From: Eriocheir sinensis
Lineage: Eukaryota > Arthropoda > Malacostraca > Decapoda > Varunidae
DNA length: 64,000 nt
Direction: 5' to 3'
Assembly (NCBI RefSeq): GCF_024679095.1
Contig: NC_066512.1
Location: 13,857,536 to 13,921,535 of the forward strand
Made by a program: the position numbers and the translations under genes. Shown one piece after another: positions 1-9,590 of this stretch (positions are counted from its first letter, which is position 1; every line of letters starts with the position of its first letter). Below the pieces are notes generated by a model. It did not search any database. It saw only the letters and a program-made list of their open reading frames with translations, and was not told where the DNA came from.

Positions 1-85
1 CTTTCATGACCCTTTTGCACGATGCTCAAACTTCCTCAGAGTCTTGCGGCTTTGGTCTTCACTCTCACCGAAGAAGAAAAAGAAG

Positions 86-570
<485 letters not shown>

Positions 571-606
<36 letters not shown>
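571..606. repeat. (TC)n microsatellite
   Basis: Eighteen uninterrupted TC units. Confidence 0.97.
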
Positions 607-608
<2 letters not shown>

Positions 609-708
609 GATGGCTGGCTGGCTCACCTGTTGCGTCCTTACTTGAGAACCGTTCGCTGTGCCTCTCAGGCGGCGCCGAGGAGCCTCTTGTGTTCCTGGGG
701 AAAGGCGG

Positions 709-846
709 GACAGGCGGTCAGGCTTACGGCGCCGTGAGTAAAGCGGTGCATATTGATATTAAGGGAAACATATGAAAGGTGAGACAGGCGGTCAGGTTTA
801 CGGCGCCTTGAGTAAGTCCCTGCATATAAAAGTAAGGGAAACAGAT
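709..846. repeat. Two-unit imperfect tandem duplication, ~74 bp
   Basis: The block beginning GACAGGCGGTCAGG is repeated about 74 bp later, including the shared inner motif TACGGCGCC and the shared end AAGGGAAACA. The units differ by substitutions and small indels, so the duplication is not recent. Confidence 0.8.
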
Positions 847-960
847 CACTGACCGCACAAAGAGTGTGTAATGAAATCACGAAACACGCTGCTCCATAAT
901 GTAGAATAGGTGATGCTAATAAAAAAAAAGATATATACGAAGAGAAAGTACGTTACATGT

Positions 961-1165
961 TCTCATGGACAGGTGGATATTAAACGGAGAAAAAAGTCAA
1001 ACATCACTAAAGAGAATTTGTTTGCCAGAAAATATGGTCTAATAAGAAAAGTCCCCAATATATTCTCATGAACACACGGATATTAAACCGGGTAAAAACA
1101 AAAAAAATATTTTCATGGGGAATTTAAGTTTGCCAGGAAATTTGGTCCACTTGGAATTTCTTTGG
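961..1165. repeat. Two-unit diverged tandem duplication, ~103 bp
   Basis: TCTCATG..AC..GGATATTAAAC and the downstream motif TTTGCCAG.AAAT.TGGTC recur once with a period near 103 bp. Divergence is considerable, and no protein or transposon match was recognised. Confidence 0.65.
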
Positions 1166-1209
1166 AGGTAATTTAAGAGAGAGAGAGAAAGGACGGGAAG
1201 GTCGTTAAA

Positions 1210-1602
1210 AAATTATGTGGCTGCGATCACCACTTAATAAATAAAGAACGGAACAGGAGCTTATCGAGCTTATTGATCCCAAACTATAGAAGAGCCACTT
1301 TCAATCTTGTTCGTGAACTGATACCTCAAGCAACTTGGGAAGACCTAAAGTTCTCCCTTGCAGACAACGCACGGAACATCTTCCAAGAAAAAACTCGTAG
1401 AGGTAGAGAGGACAACAGTTCCCATGAAACCTAGGAGAACAAACAATGGTGTGAATACACCATGGATTACTTACCAAATAAGAAGAGCAATATATTTAAA
1501 GAAAAGAAAGTATAACTTGTGGAAGGAAAAAAACACCGATGAAGCACGTGAACAATACCACCACAGCCTCAGAGCTTGTAGAACACTTACCCGCCAATGT
1601 AA
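1210..1602 (+). mobile_element. CR1-like LINE, left part (end of endonuclease and linker)
   Basis: Conceptual translation shows a CDHHLI motif, which corresponds to the conserved SDH block at the end of APE-type endonuclease domains. It is followed by the basic linker typical of CR1 ORF2 (residues PWITYQIRRAIY and KKRKYNLWKEK). Two frames are needed, so the copy is broken. The reading stops at residues RTLTRQC near 1600, where a second LINE is inserted, and resumes at 2526 with KLDYEKQI. The 5' part of the element is absent (5'-truncated). Family assignment rests on the linker and the downstream RT; clade-level naming is inference. Confidence 0.8.
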
Positions 1603-2525
1603 CCCTACAGGAACTTAACGACTCAAGGCTGGAGGCTGCAGAACGCTTAGCCTCAGACCTTACTATTATTTCCGATTGGGGCAAGAGAAACCTGGTGTCC
1701 TTCAACGCCTCAAAAACACAGTTTCTCCACATATCCACTCGACACAATCTTCCAAACAACTATCCCCTATTCTATGACAACACCCAGCTATCACCTTCCT
1801 CAACACTAAACATCCTCGGTCTATCCTTAACTCAAAATCTCAACTGGAAACTTCATATCTCATCTCTTACTAAATCAGCTTCCTCGAGGCTGGGCGTTCT
1901 GTACCGTCTCCGCCAGTTCTTCTCCCCCGCACAATGGCTGTCCATTTATAGGGGCCTTGCCCGCCCTCGTATGGAGTATGCATCTCATGTGTGTGTGTGT
2001 GGGGGGAGGGGGTCCACTCACACAGCTCTCCTTGACAGAGTGGAATCAAAAGTCTTCGTCTCATCAGATCTCTTCCTCCTACTGATAGTCTTCTACCTCG
2101 CAAATTCCGCCGCCATGTTGCCTCTCTTTCTATCTTCTATCGATATTTTCATGCTGACTGCTCTTCTGAACTTGCTAACTGCATGCCTCCCCTCCTCCCG
2201 TGGCCCCGCTGCACAAGACTTTCTACTCATGCTCATCCCTATACTGTCCAAACCCCTTATGCAAGAGTTAACCAGCATCTTCACTCTTTCATCCCTCACG
2301 CTGGTAAACTCTGGAACAATCTTCCTTCATCTGTATTTCCTCCTTCCTTTGGCCTGAACTCTTTCAAGAGGAGGGTATCGGGACACCTCTCCTCCCGAAA
2401 TTGACCTCTGATTTTGAACACTCCTTTAACCTCTGTTCTGGAGCAGTAAGTAGAGGGTCTTTTTTTTTTTTTTCATTACGTCCTTGAACTGTCTCCGTAG
2501 CTGTAAAAGAAAAAAAAAAAAAAAA
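1603..2525 (+). mobile_element. LINE-B copy A, 5'-truncated, inserted in CR1
   Basis: This is the 3' part of a non-LTR retrotransposon: the post-catalytic RT/thumb region (residues NILGLSLTQNLNWKLHISSL, then SIYRGLARPRMEYASHV), a C-terminal region in another frame, and a 3' UTR ending CTGTAAAA plus an A-rich tail. The same 3' sequence recurs at 36704-37762, 52841-55120 and, reversed, 57377-60640, which defines a family in this window. A (TG)n expansion near 1990 and several frameshifts make it non-functional. It interrupts the CR1 copy on both sides, so it inserted later. Jockey/CR1-group affiliation is likely but not certain. Confidence 0.88.
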
Positions 2526-4400
2526 GCTCGACTATGAGAAGCAAATAGCAAGTGAATCCAAGTCTAATCCAAAAAAAGTTCTTGACATAATATAAAAACA
2601 AAAAAGAAGTCGAAAAGCAACATCGGTCCCCTAAAGGATGAAAGCGGCGCCCTAACACAAGACCGCAGACACATGGTCGAAATCCTGAAGAAGAACTTTG
2701 CGTTCATGGTCGAGAACACTGAGTCGATATCCGAGAGCCCTACTCCATCGAGGGAAATCATGCCCCTAGGAATTGGCAAAAGAACCTAGATAAACTCGAG
2801 ACAAATAAGTCAACCGGACCCGACGACTTGTCACCCAGGCTGCTCAAGGAACTCAAGCAACAAATACCCAAGCCACTCACCACCATCTATAATCTGACAC
2901 TACAATAAAACAAAGTTCCCGAAGACTGGAAGCAAGCGAACGTAACACCGATCTACAAAAAGGGAGAAAAAGCGAACAGCCAATACAATTAGCTTGATCA
3001 GTTTGGAAAGGAAGGTTCGAGAGATTTATCAGAGAGACAAACTCACAAAAAATTTCTTGAAGACAACAATATTATTTCCGATCCTCAGCACGGTTTCAGG
3101 AATAAACGCTCATGCTTAGCCAACTTACTGGACTTCTTCCAAGGTATATATAATAACTGGGATAATAATATCCTTAGTGATGTTATATATCTAGACTTTC
3201 CAAAGGTCTTTGACAAGGTACCACACGAACGACTTTTTAAAAACTGAAATCGGCGGGAGTAGGAGACAATCTGATTGCGTGAATTAAAGATTGGCTCACA
3301 GGAAGAAAACAACGAGTTGTACTCAACGGGCAGACCTCCAAGTGGCTCCCGGTTACCAGTGGAGTGGCACAGGGGTCAGTGCTGGTCTCCATTCTCTTAA
3401 TCATATATATCAACGATCTAGAACTAGGATTAAAATCCACCCTTTCCAAATTTGACGATGGCAGAGGTGGGAGGGAAGGCCCTACCGACAGCAGACTGCG
3501 AAGTAATCCAGAGAGACCTAAACCAGATCACTCAGTGGTCAGAAAAGTAGCAAATGTACTTTAACACCAACAAATGTAAAGTACTGCACATCAGGTCTAG
3601 AAATAGCAACCACATTTACCTACATGGGTGGCGAACTACTACAGGTAGTGAGGGAGGAAAGAGACCTCGAAGTCACTGTCAACAGTGACCTGAAACATAC
3701 AAAACACTGCAAGTCCGCCTGCAGGAAAGCCAATACTGTGCTCGGGATCATAGCAAGGAATTTCGAATACAAGACGCCGGGAGTTATATCTTTGTTATAT
3801 CTTCGCTGGTAAGGCCCCACCTGGAATACGCCGTGCAATTCTGGTCTCATAATTAAAAGAAAGACATTGAATTACTCAAGAGAGTACAGCGACGCGCTAC
3901 GAAAATGATACCAGCATTGAGGACGCAATCTTACGAAGAACGACTCGACTCAACCTCTCCACGTTGGAAAAGACATGATACAAGTCTTCAAATACCTGAA
4001 TAAATTATGCTATGTCGATCACTCCATATTGTTCACGCTACAAACTAACCCGAGAACAAGAAACAACGGTAAAACAGTTCAAGCGAAGCGATGCAGTATG
4101 GATATCGGCAGGAGTTATTTTTCAGTTAGAGTCGTCCTCCACGGGAACAGGATTCCTGCAGGAGTGGTTAGTACGGAAACAATCAACTCTTTTAAGAATC
4201 GCATTGACCGTCACTTTGCTACGTCGGAAGTGAACTGAACGTAATCCTGGATATGTACATTAGAGGTTTAATCCTTCCGCAGGTCAATCCTGTGGCTGAC
4301 GGATTGATTAAATCAATACAAGCAGGCAGCTTCGTAATGAGCAAACAGGCTTTCTGTTGCCTGCTCGTCCATGTTTCCTCCTCCTCCTCCTCCCCATTCT
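2526..4400 (+). mobile_element. CR1-like LINE, right part (RT to 3' end), degraded
   Basis: This continues the element starting at 1210. Conceptual frames show TNKSTGPDDLSPRLLKEL (RT block), WKQANVTPIYKKG, DPQHGF, VIYLDFPKVFDKVPHERL (first catalytic Asp region), then VRPHLEYAVQFWS and LLKRVQRRATKMIPALR of the C-terminal domain. Stop codons and frameshifts are scattered, and the second catalytic block is not intact. The 3' UTR runs to a TCC-rich tract near 4375-4400. No active product is expected. Confidence 0.85.
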
Positions 4401-4894
4401 GGTAGTGTTGCTCCTCCTCTTGTATAATTGCTTCTCGTGCTATTTCTTCCCCTCCTCCAGCTGGCACCGCTGTCTCTTATATTGCTTAACTTCCTCCGGC
4501 ATCTCCTCCATTATGTTATACCCTTCCTCTTCCAAGAATTGCTCCAGGTTCTTCTTCGTTATCGTTTTCACATCCCCCTTCTCCTCCTCCTGCTCTTCTT
4601 CCTCCTTCTCCTCCTCTTCCTCCACCTCTTAGTGTGGCTCCGTAACTCTCAGTCCTGGTAGAGAAATTACCCTCCAGTGAATTTATATGTGTGTGCTGTG
4701 CATCCTACCACACAATTTTTTTTTCTCTCTCTCTCTCTCTCTAATTATGTTGTGTGTATTCAAAAGCCTCCGCCACGTGTTTTCTCGGATGAATGAAGGG
4801 AGGTGTTCAGCTGAGAGGAAGGTGGGCTGGGGTTGGAATGAGAGCTGAAAACGGATGGAGGAAGTAGGCAGTGAGGCATTTATTTTGCGGGATG

Positions 4895-5079
4895 TGCATG
4901 GAGGTGGAGATAGGGGGGGGGGGGGGAGATTGCTCCCTCTTGCACGAGGGAGCACGGGCCTTTGCCAAAGGCGGCCCGTAGCAGGGAGCCGACAGACCGA
5001 CTCTATCGGCGATCGAAATCTAGCCGACCAAGTCGGTCTGTCGACGAGGACTGGCGTGTCTCTGCATGGAGGTGGAGAT
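4895..5079. other. Hairpin-rich insert between 17-bp direct repeats
   Basis: The 17-mer TGCATGGAGGTGGAGAT occurs at 4895-4911 and again at 5063-5079. The 151 bp between them hold a G run and three inverted repeats: GCTCCCTC/GAGGGAGC (4932-4953), CGGGCC..GGCCCG (4955-4978) and a perfect 12-bp stem GACAGACCGACT/AGTCGGTCTGTC (4991-5042) with a nested TCGGC/GCCGA stem. The direct repeats look like a target-site duplication. There is no coding capacity and I do not recognise the family. Confidence 0.7.
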
Positions 5080-5192
5080 GGAAGGGGAGGGGGAGGGAGA
5101 AGTGTGTGTGTTCGCTTTACTGGAAAGTCATAGGAAAGATGAATTCATGTGATTTGCAATAGTCCCGCAAAGTGTTTTTTGTCAAACTCTTT

Positions 5193-5195
<3 letters not shown>

Positions 5196-5270
<75 letters not shown>
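5196..5270. repeat. (GT)n microsatellite
   Basis: About 37 GT units. Confidence 0.97.
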
Positions 5271-5436
5271 GGCTGAGTATATTAGTTGCGTGACGAATTA
5301 AAACATTTTTCTTCCGTGTCGCTTCTGAGGTCGAGTAAATCTTGCGACAGAGTGAGATTAATTGGCATCGTTATCAATGCACGAGAAACCTTAATAAGCA
5401 AAGGCAAAGGAGACTTGGAAGGAAGCATGCATAACA

Positions 5437-5440
<4 letters not shown>

Positions 5441-5477
<37 letters not shown>
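5441..5477. repeat. (CT)n microsatellite
   Basis: About 18 CT units, followed by pyrimidine-rich CCTTTCCC-type DNA to about 5635. Confidence 0.96.
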
Positions 5478-5481
<4 letters not shown>

Positions 5482-5791
5482 CAAGTTCAGGCATTCTCTG
5501 TGAGTGTCAGACTGAAAGCGAAAATATTGAAGCCTCGTTCCTTTCCTTTCCCATCCTTGTCTAATCTACCCTTCCCTCTCTCCCTTCATTCCCTTCCTAT
5601 CTCTTCCTTTCCCTTCCCTTCTCCCACTCCTCCCTCAGCAATATGTAATGGCCCTGTCAATTATCCTCACCGGAGTTACCGATTCCACTTGAAGGTTCCG
5701 TCCGCCCTGCCTCTGAAATATCACTCGGTATGTCCTGCTGCTTCTCCCTCCCTCCCTCGGATTCCTGGGATTTTTTATCATTTCGGCCTTA

Positions 5792-6028
5792 AGGGGCTAT
5801 TACACTGGGCAAATTTTCCGTGGAACGTCAGTCAAACCACGATTTCCGCTGCGTGGTTTTCTGACGTGTCCACGATCTTCCAGAGCTACGGTAGATTTCA
5901 CTGAAGGACGACGGTATTACTCACCATCATCATCAGCAGCAATAACAACAAACAATTGAGAACCACGTTAGCGGAAATCATGGTTTGACTAAAGATCCAC
6001 GGAAAATATGTCCAGTGTAATAGCTCCT
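5792..6028. mobile_element. MITE with ~60-bp terminal inverted repeats and TTA duplication
   Basis: The left end AGGGGCTATTACACTGG and right end CCAGTGTAATAGCTCCT are inverted copies. The inversion continues inward over TTTTCCGTGG and GTCAAACCA.GATTTCCGC. The element is flanked by TTA at 5789-5791 and 6029-6031. It is 237 bp with no open frame, so it is a non-autonomous DNA transposon. A TTA duplication is typical of PIF/Harbinger elements; that superfamily call is inference. Confidence 0.85.
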
Positions 6029-6301
6029 TTACTCTCTGCCTACTTTGTCTTATTATGGTGATGTTGTTTCCGTCTTTTGCATTGTCTTATTTTTTGATTT
6101 GGAGGCTATACGTTTTTTTTCGTTTTAATTCTCTGAAGCGTCAAGCCAAATCATCTGCGTTTGAAGATTTATCTGCATCTCCTTCATGGTATTTTTCGTT
6201 TTGTTTCCCGCCGCCACAGATTTTAACAAATTTTCCTGTAGCTATTTTTACCAGCGTCGTAGTTCGTTCTCACTGACCTTTCTTACTCTTTTAAAGTTTA
6301 T

Positions 6302-6303
<2 letters not shown>

Positions 6304-6345
<42 letters not shown>

Positions 6346-6356
6346 CCCCCCCCCCC
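6304..6356. repeat. (TC)n followed by a C run
   Basis: Twenty TC units run into about 14 cytosines. On the minus strand this begins about 8 bases downstream of the splice donor of the exon at 6366-6549. Confidence 0.97.
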
Positions 6357-6365
6357 GCTACTCAC

Positions 6366-6549
6366 CCATCCTGTTCTCGGCCATCTTGTAGGTGTGCGCC
6401 TCCAGCTTCACGGGGTCGGTGCTGCCCAGCTTGTTCCTCACCGTCCCTTGGATGATGTAATTGAGGCCAGGTGTGAGGCCCTCCAGGGTGAAGGTCGGGT
6501 ACTCGGAGGTCACATTCACCTGTCCCCGGCCCGTCAACGCCTCGAACAC
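6366..6549 (-). CDS. Coding exon, C-terminal half of an FN3 domain (Side/nephrin-type receptor)
   Basis: On the minus strand, a strong acceptor (TCCTCTCCCCGGCAG) opens the exon and GATGG|GTGAGT closes it; 184 bp. In phase 0 it encodes 61 residues beginning VFEALTGRGQ, with TLEGLTPGLNY and NKLGSTDPVKLEAHT. That is the F-G half of a fibronectin type III fold (L-PG-Y and N..G motifs). The following residues KMAENR resemble the FN3-to-membrane linker of arthropod sidestep-family adhesion receptors. The Ig exon at 18970-19125 on the same strand fits the same gene, upstream. The exons expected between them were not found. Exon status is well supported; family is inference. Confidence 0.72.
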
Positions 6550-6592
6550 CTGCCGGGGAGAGGACGCAGGTTGTGGGAAGGGTCAGGTTATC

Positions 6593-6673
6593 GGAGGAGG
6601 AGGAGGAGGAGGAGGAGGAGGAGGAGAAGGAGGAGGAGAAGGAGGAGGAGGAGGAGGAGGAGGAGGAGGAGGA
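6593..6673. repeat. (GGA)n microsatellite
   Basis: GGA units with a few GAA variants lie in the intron just upstream (minus strand) of the FN3 exon. Gly- or Arg-rich open frames here are artefacts. Confidence 0.95.
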
Positions 6674-6674
6674 A

Positions 6675-7289
6675 ACCTAGAATCATGGAAAATCAGGAAA
6701 CCGAATGAGGGATAAAAATTAAGTAAAGGACGAGAGGAGAGTTGAATGAGTAAAATAAAGGATTAAGGAAAATTGGAAAGGGTGATGGATCCTGACAGAT
6801 ACTGGTGAGGGTTGTAGAGGAAAACAAAGGGGAAGTAGGTGGTGGGGAGGAAGAAAGGTGTCATAAAAGGATTGGAGAAGGAAGATTGGGGATGAGATGG
6901 AGGTGTCAGGAAGGGACTGTAAGAGCCAGTGGAAGGGAAGAAGGGGTTAGGGATGTGCTTGGGTGTTTATACAAGAAAGGGAATGAAGGTGTTAAGGGTA
7001 GGGATGGTGGAGTCACTGTCGAGGAAGGAGAGACGTAAAAGACATGAAAAAGTAAGGCAATGGGACGGGTGGGCAGGGAAGGGGACGAAGCTGTCAGAAA
7101 TAGGGACGGAGAGCGAAGGGAGAAGAATAGCAGGCTAGGCGGAGAAGAGATTAGGCAAGGCCGAGGGCATGGTGGAGGGGACGGATGGGTACGGAAGGGG
7201 ATGAATGGGTTAAGGGAAGAGTGGAAGGGTGAGGGGAAGGAATACCAGGTCATGGAGGGAATAAAGAATAAAGCCGAAAAGTTAAGGGG
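6675..7289. other. Purine-rich spacer with degenerate repeats
   Basis: G/A-rich sequence with recurring variants of GGGAATGAAGG and GTTAAGGG. Open frames on either strand are low-complexity (Glu/Gly or Ser/Pro) and have no recognisable domain. Confidence 0.5.
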
Positions 7290-7640
7290 AGAGTATTATA
7301 CATTAACTGAAGGCTTAGAGACGCAATGACAAGGAAAGGCGTGACGGCACAGGCGGATAAGGGGAGTGAAGTGGAGAAGGCAAGGGTTGATAAAAGAGAA
7401 GTCAAGAAGGTCATATGAAACAGAGAAGAGATTGTTATAAAGTAACGGAAGGCTGAGGGGCAATAAAGAGGAGAGGCGTGGTGTCAGTGCGGGATACAAG
7501 GAGTTAATAACGGAATAAGTAAAAGATAAAACTACGGCCATAAATATATATGAAAAAGAAAACAAACTGGCAAAAGACTTTAGCGAGGCAATTACAAGGG
7601 ACGACACAACGTCACAGGCGGATAAAAGAAACAAAGGGGG
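7290..7640. repeat. Degenerate ~140-bp tandem repeat, three units
   Basis: Variants of GCAAT.ACAAGG.A.GGCGTGACGGC followed by ACAGGCGGATAA recur near 7323, 7458 and 7588. TATA.A.TAAC.GAAGGCT precedes the first two. Units are strongly diverged. Confidence 0.55.
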
Positions 7641-7967
7641 AGAACGGACAATGATAAGGAAAATAACAAAGAAAAAAGAAAAAATATTACTCGTCAACCT
7701 GCCTTTTAAACCTCGTGCCAAGTCGACTGCTTCTTGGTAGTATTTATGTAAGTATGGCCACGCGTCAGGAATCAATGTGGAGTGATTGTCGCTTCCTGGA
7801 GGCCATTACGCAAACTGTTCTAAACAATAGTTCATCCACGCAAAGCCTTTCAATATGACTAATGGTAAACATTTTGCTTGCAGTTTTTATTTCATTTTTT
7901 AATCTCTTTCTGGCAACCAAATAAGTCACAGATATTTCTTAAATTTTCTTTCTTATTAAAACGTATC

Positions 7968-7970
<3 letters not shown>

Positions 7971-8031
<61 letters not shown>
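7971..8031. repeat. (GT)n microsatellite
   Basis: About 30 GT units. Confidence 0.97.
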
Positions 8032-8032
<1 letters not shown>

Positions 8033-9015
8033 CAAGCGTAAACAAGTAACTACGTCAATTTGTTTAGTTCTGTCCACTTTCTGCCTTGACAAGCCCCGGA
8101 TGGGAATTTTCGGCAAAGATTTCACGTCAGAAACACACACGAGTTTTGTTTTGAGTTTTCTGTCTCCAGGTTTATACGTTGAAAAATGATACGCCTTTTA
8201 CTTACGGTCTCACAAACAAAATAAAGATTAAAGCTTGCATGAAGGTGAAAGTGACACAACAGAGAAGGAAACGTGTTTTTAAAACCTGGTTCTCGAGGGG
8301 TAAAAAGTCAAGGAATTGGCACGGCCACTTGTTTTTTTAGAGACACGAGAGGAAGGAAGACGAGGGGCTACCTGAAGTGGAAGGGGAAGAATAACAATAC
8401 ACATACACTCTTGAAGGATAAAACGGAGCGAAAACAACAACAACTATCCATGTTTCATAAAGGTCATATGAAAAAAAGGTGTGACCTAGAGGAAGAAATG
8501 AAAGGAGCACCAGCCTTCTCCCGGAGCAGTCAGTCATGGCGGAATGTATAGGTGGAGACAACAGCAGCACACCCACAGGCTCTTATCAAATCACAATTGT
8601 GTTCCTTGACTTAAATAACGCTGTTTTCTTCAATCTACGAGGAAACGGCAAGTTTAGGGGTTGAAAAAAAAAAAAAATACTACCACTGCGTCGTGTTGTG
8701 CTGATTGAAAAGTACACAATACAAATTTAGCCAAGTCCTGCACCTCAGATTCACAAATTTACTGACTCCTTTCTCTCTATGTACTTACCCGCCGTTTGCT
8801 TCCGTCAGTCTCCTTACGAGTCAAGTTACTAAAGCACATCCTTGCAATTAAAAATTTAGTATTTAGCTTGAGTAGAATGCGATGGAAGAACACGTGAGGC
8901 GTGGGGCAGAACGTGCCTCGGGAGGGAACCTGAACCGTTAGTGGAAAAATAAGTGGGAAGAGAAAACGTGAAATGAGGGTATAATGCAGATTTAGTAAAC
9001 GAACGTTTCACCTAT
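8032..9015. other. Unassigned spacer
   Basis: No coding domain, RNA gene or repeat family was recognised. The open frames are short and no splice-bounded exon stands out. Confidence 0.5.
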
Positions 9016-9382
9016 GGGGAGGCGGTGGCTGAACAGATAGCGAGACGGCCCCGCGTTCAGGAGGACGCGAGTTCAATCCCCGACCGGTGCCACCAAGCTG
9101 GGATTTTTCAGCCGCCGCCGAGTGGCTTAAAACTATCCACATGCTGTCCAGAAGACCACCTATCAACCCGGATTCTAGATTCTAGGATTAAAGATGAGCT
9201 CCGGGAGGGCAGCATGAGCCAACGCAAGATGGCGCCGCTGTAAACACTCGCCTGCGCCAGAACGGGCTGGGCCGACCATCAGGCCCCACCGGGAAGAAGC
9301 CTTGGACCGACCATCAGGATCCACCAGGAAGAAGCCTACCGGCGCAATAGGCCAAGACGTAAAAAAAAAAAAAAAAAAAAAA
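9016..9382 (+). mobile_element. SINE-1 copy 1, full length with poly(A)
   Basis: This is a tRNA-derived SINE. An A-box-like GGTGGCTGAACAGATAGCGA and a B-box-like GAGTTCAATCCC lie in the first 75 bp. A tRNA-unrelated body follows (TGGGATTTTTCAGCC, CATGCTGTCCAGAAGACCAC, CAAGATGGCGCC), then a repeated CGACCATCAGG segment and 22 A residues. This is the best 5'-to-3' reference for the family here; nine other full or partial copies occur. The long tRNA-like head suggests a class II (Ser/Leu-type) tRNA ancestor, which is inference. Confidence 0.9.
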
Positions 9383-9590
9383 GAGCACGAGCATGAAGGA
9401 GTAAAAGAAAATACATTGTAGCGTAAATCGAAACAAGGCGAGAAAATAAAACGTCAAACGAGAAAAAGTAGGCGACGGGGTGAAACATTTATCTGGAACA
9501 AGAACAACCGGGTGGAGGAAACGTGAAAGGAATGTAAGATTGAAACGTGAGTGAGTAGTTGTATTGCTGGTGCTCTCCTCCTCCCCCTCC

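Noticed and set aside
4357..4661. Leu/Ser-rich plus frames and Glu-rich minus frame
   Set aside because: Produced by TCC-rich low-complexity DNA after the CR1 3' end.
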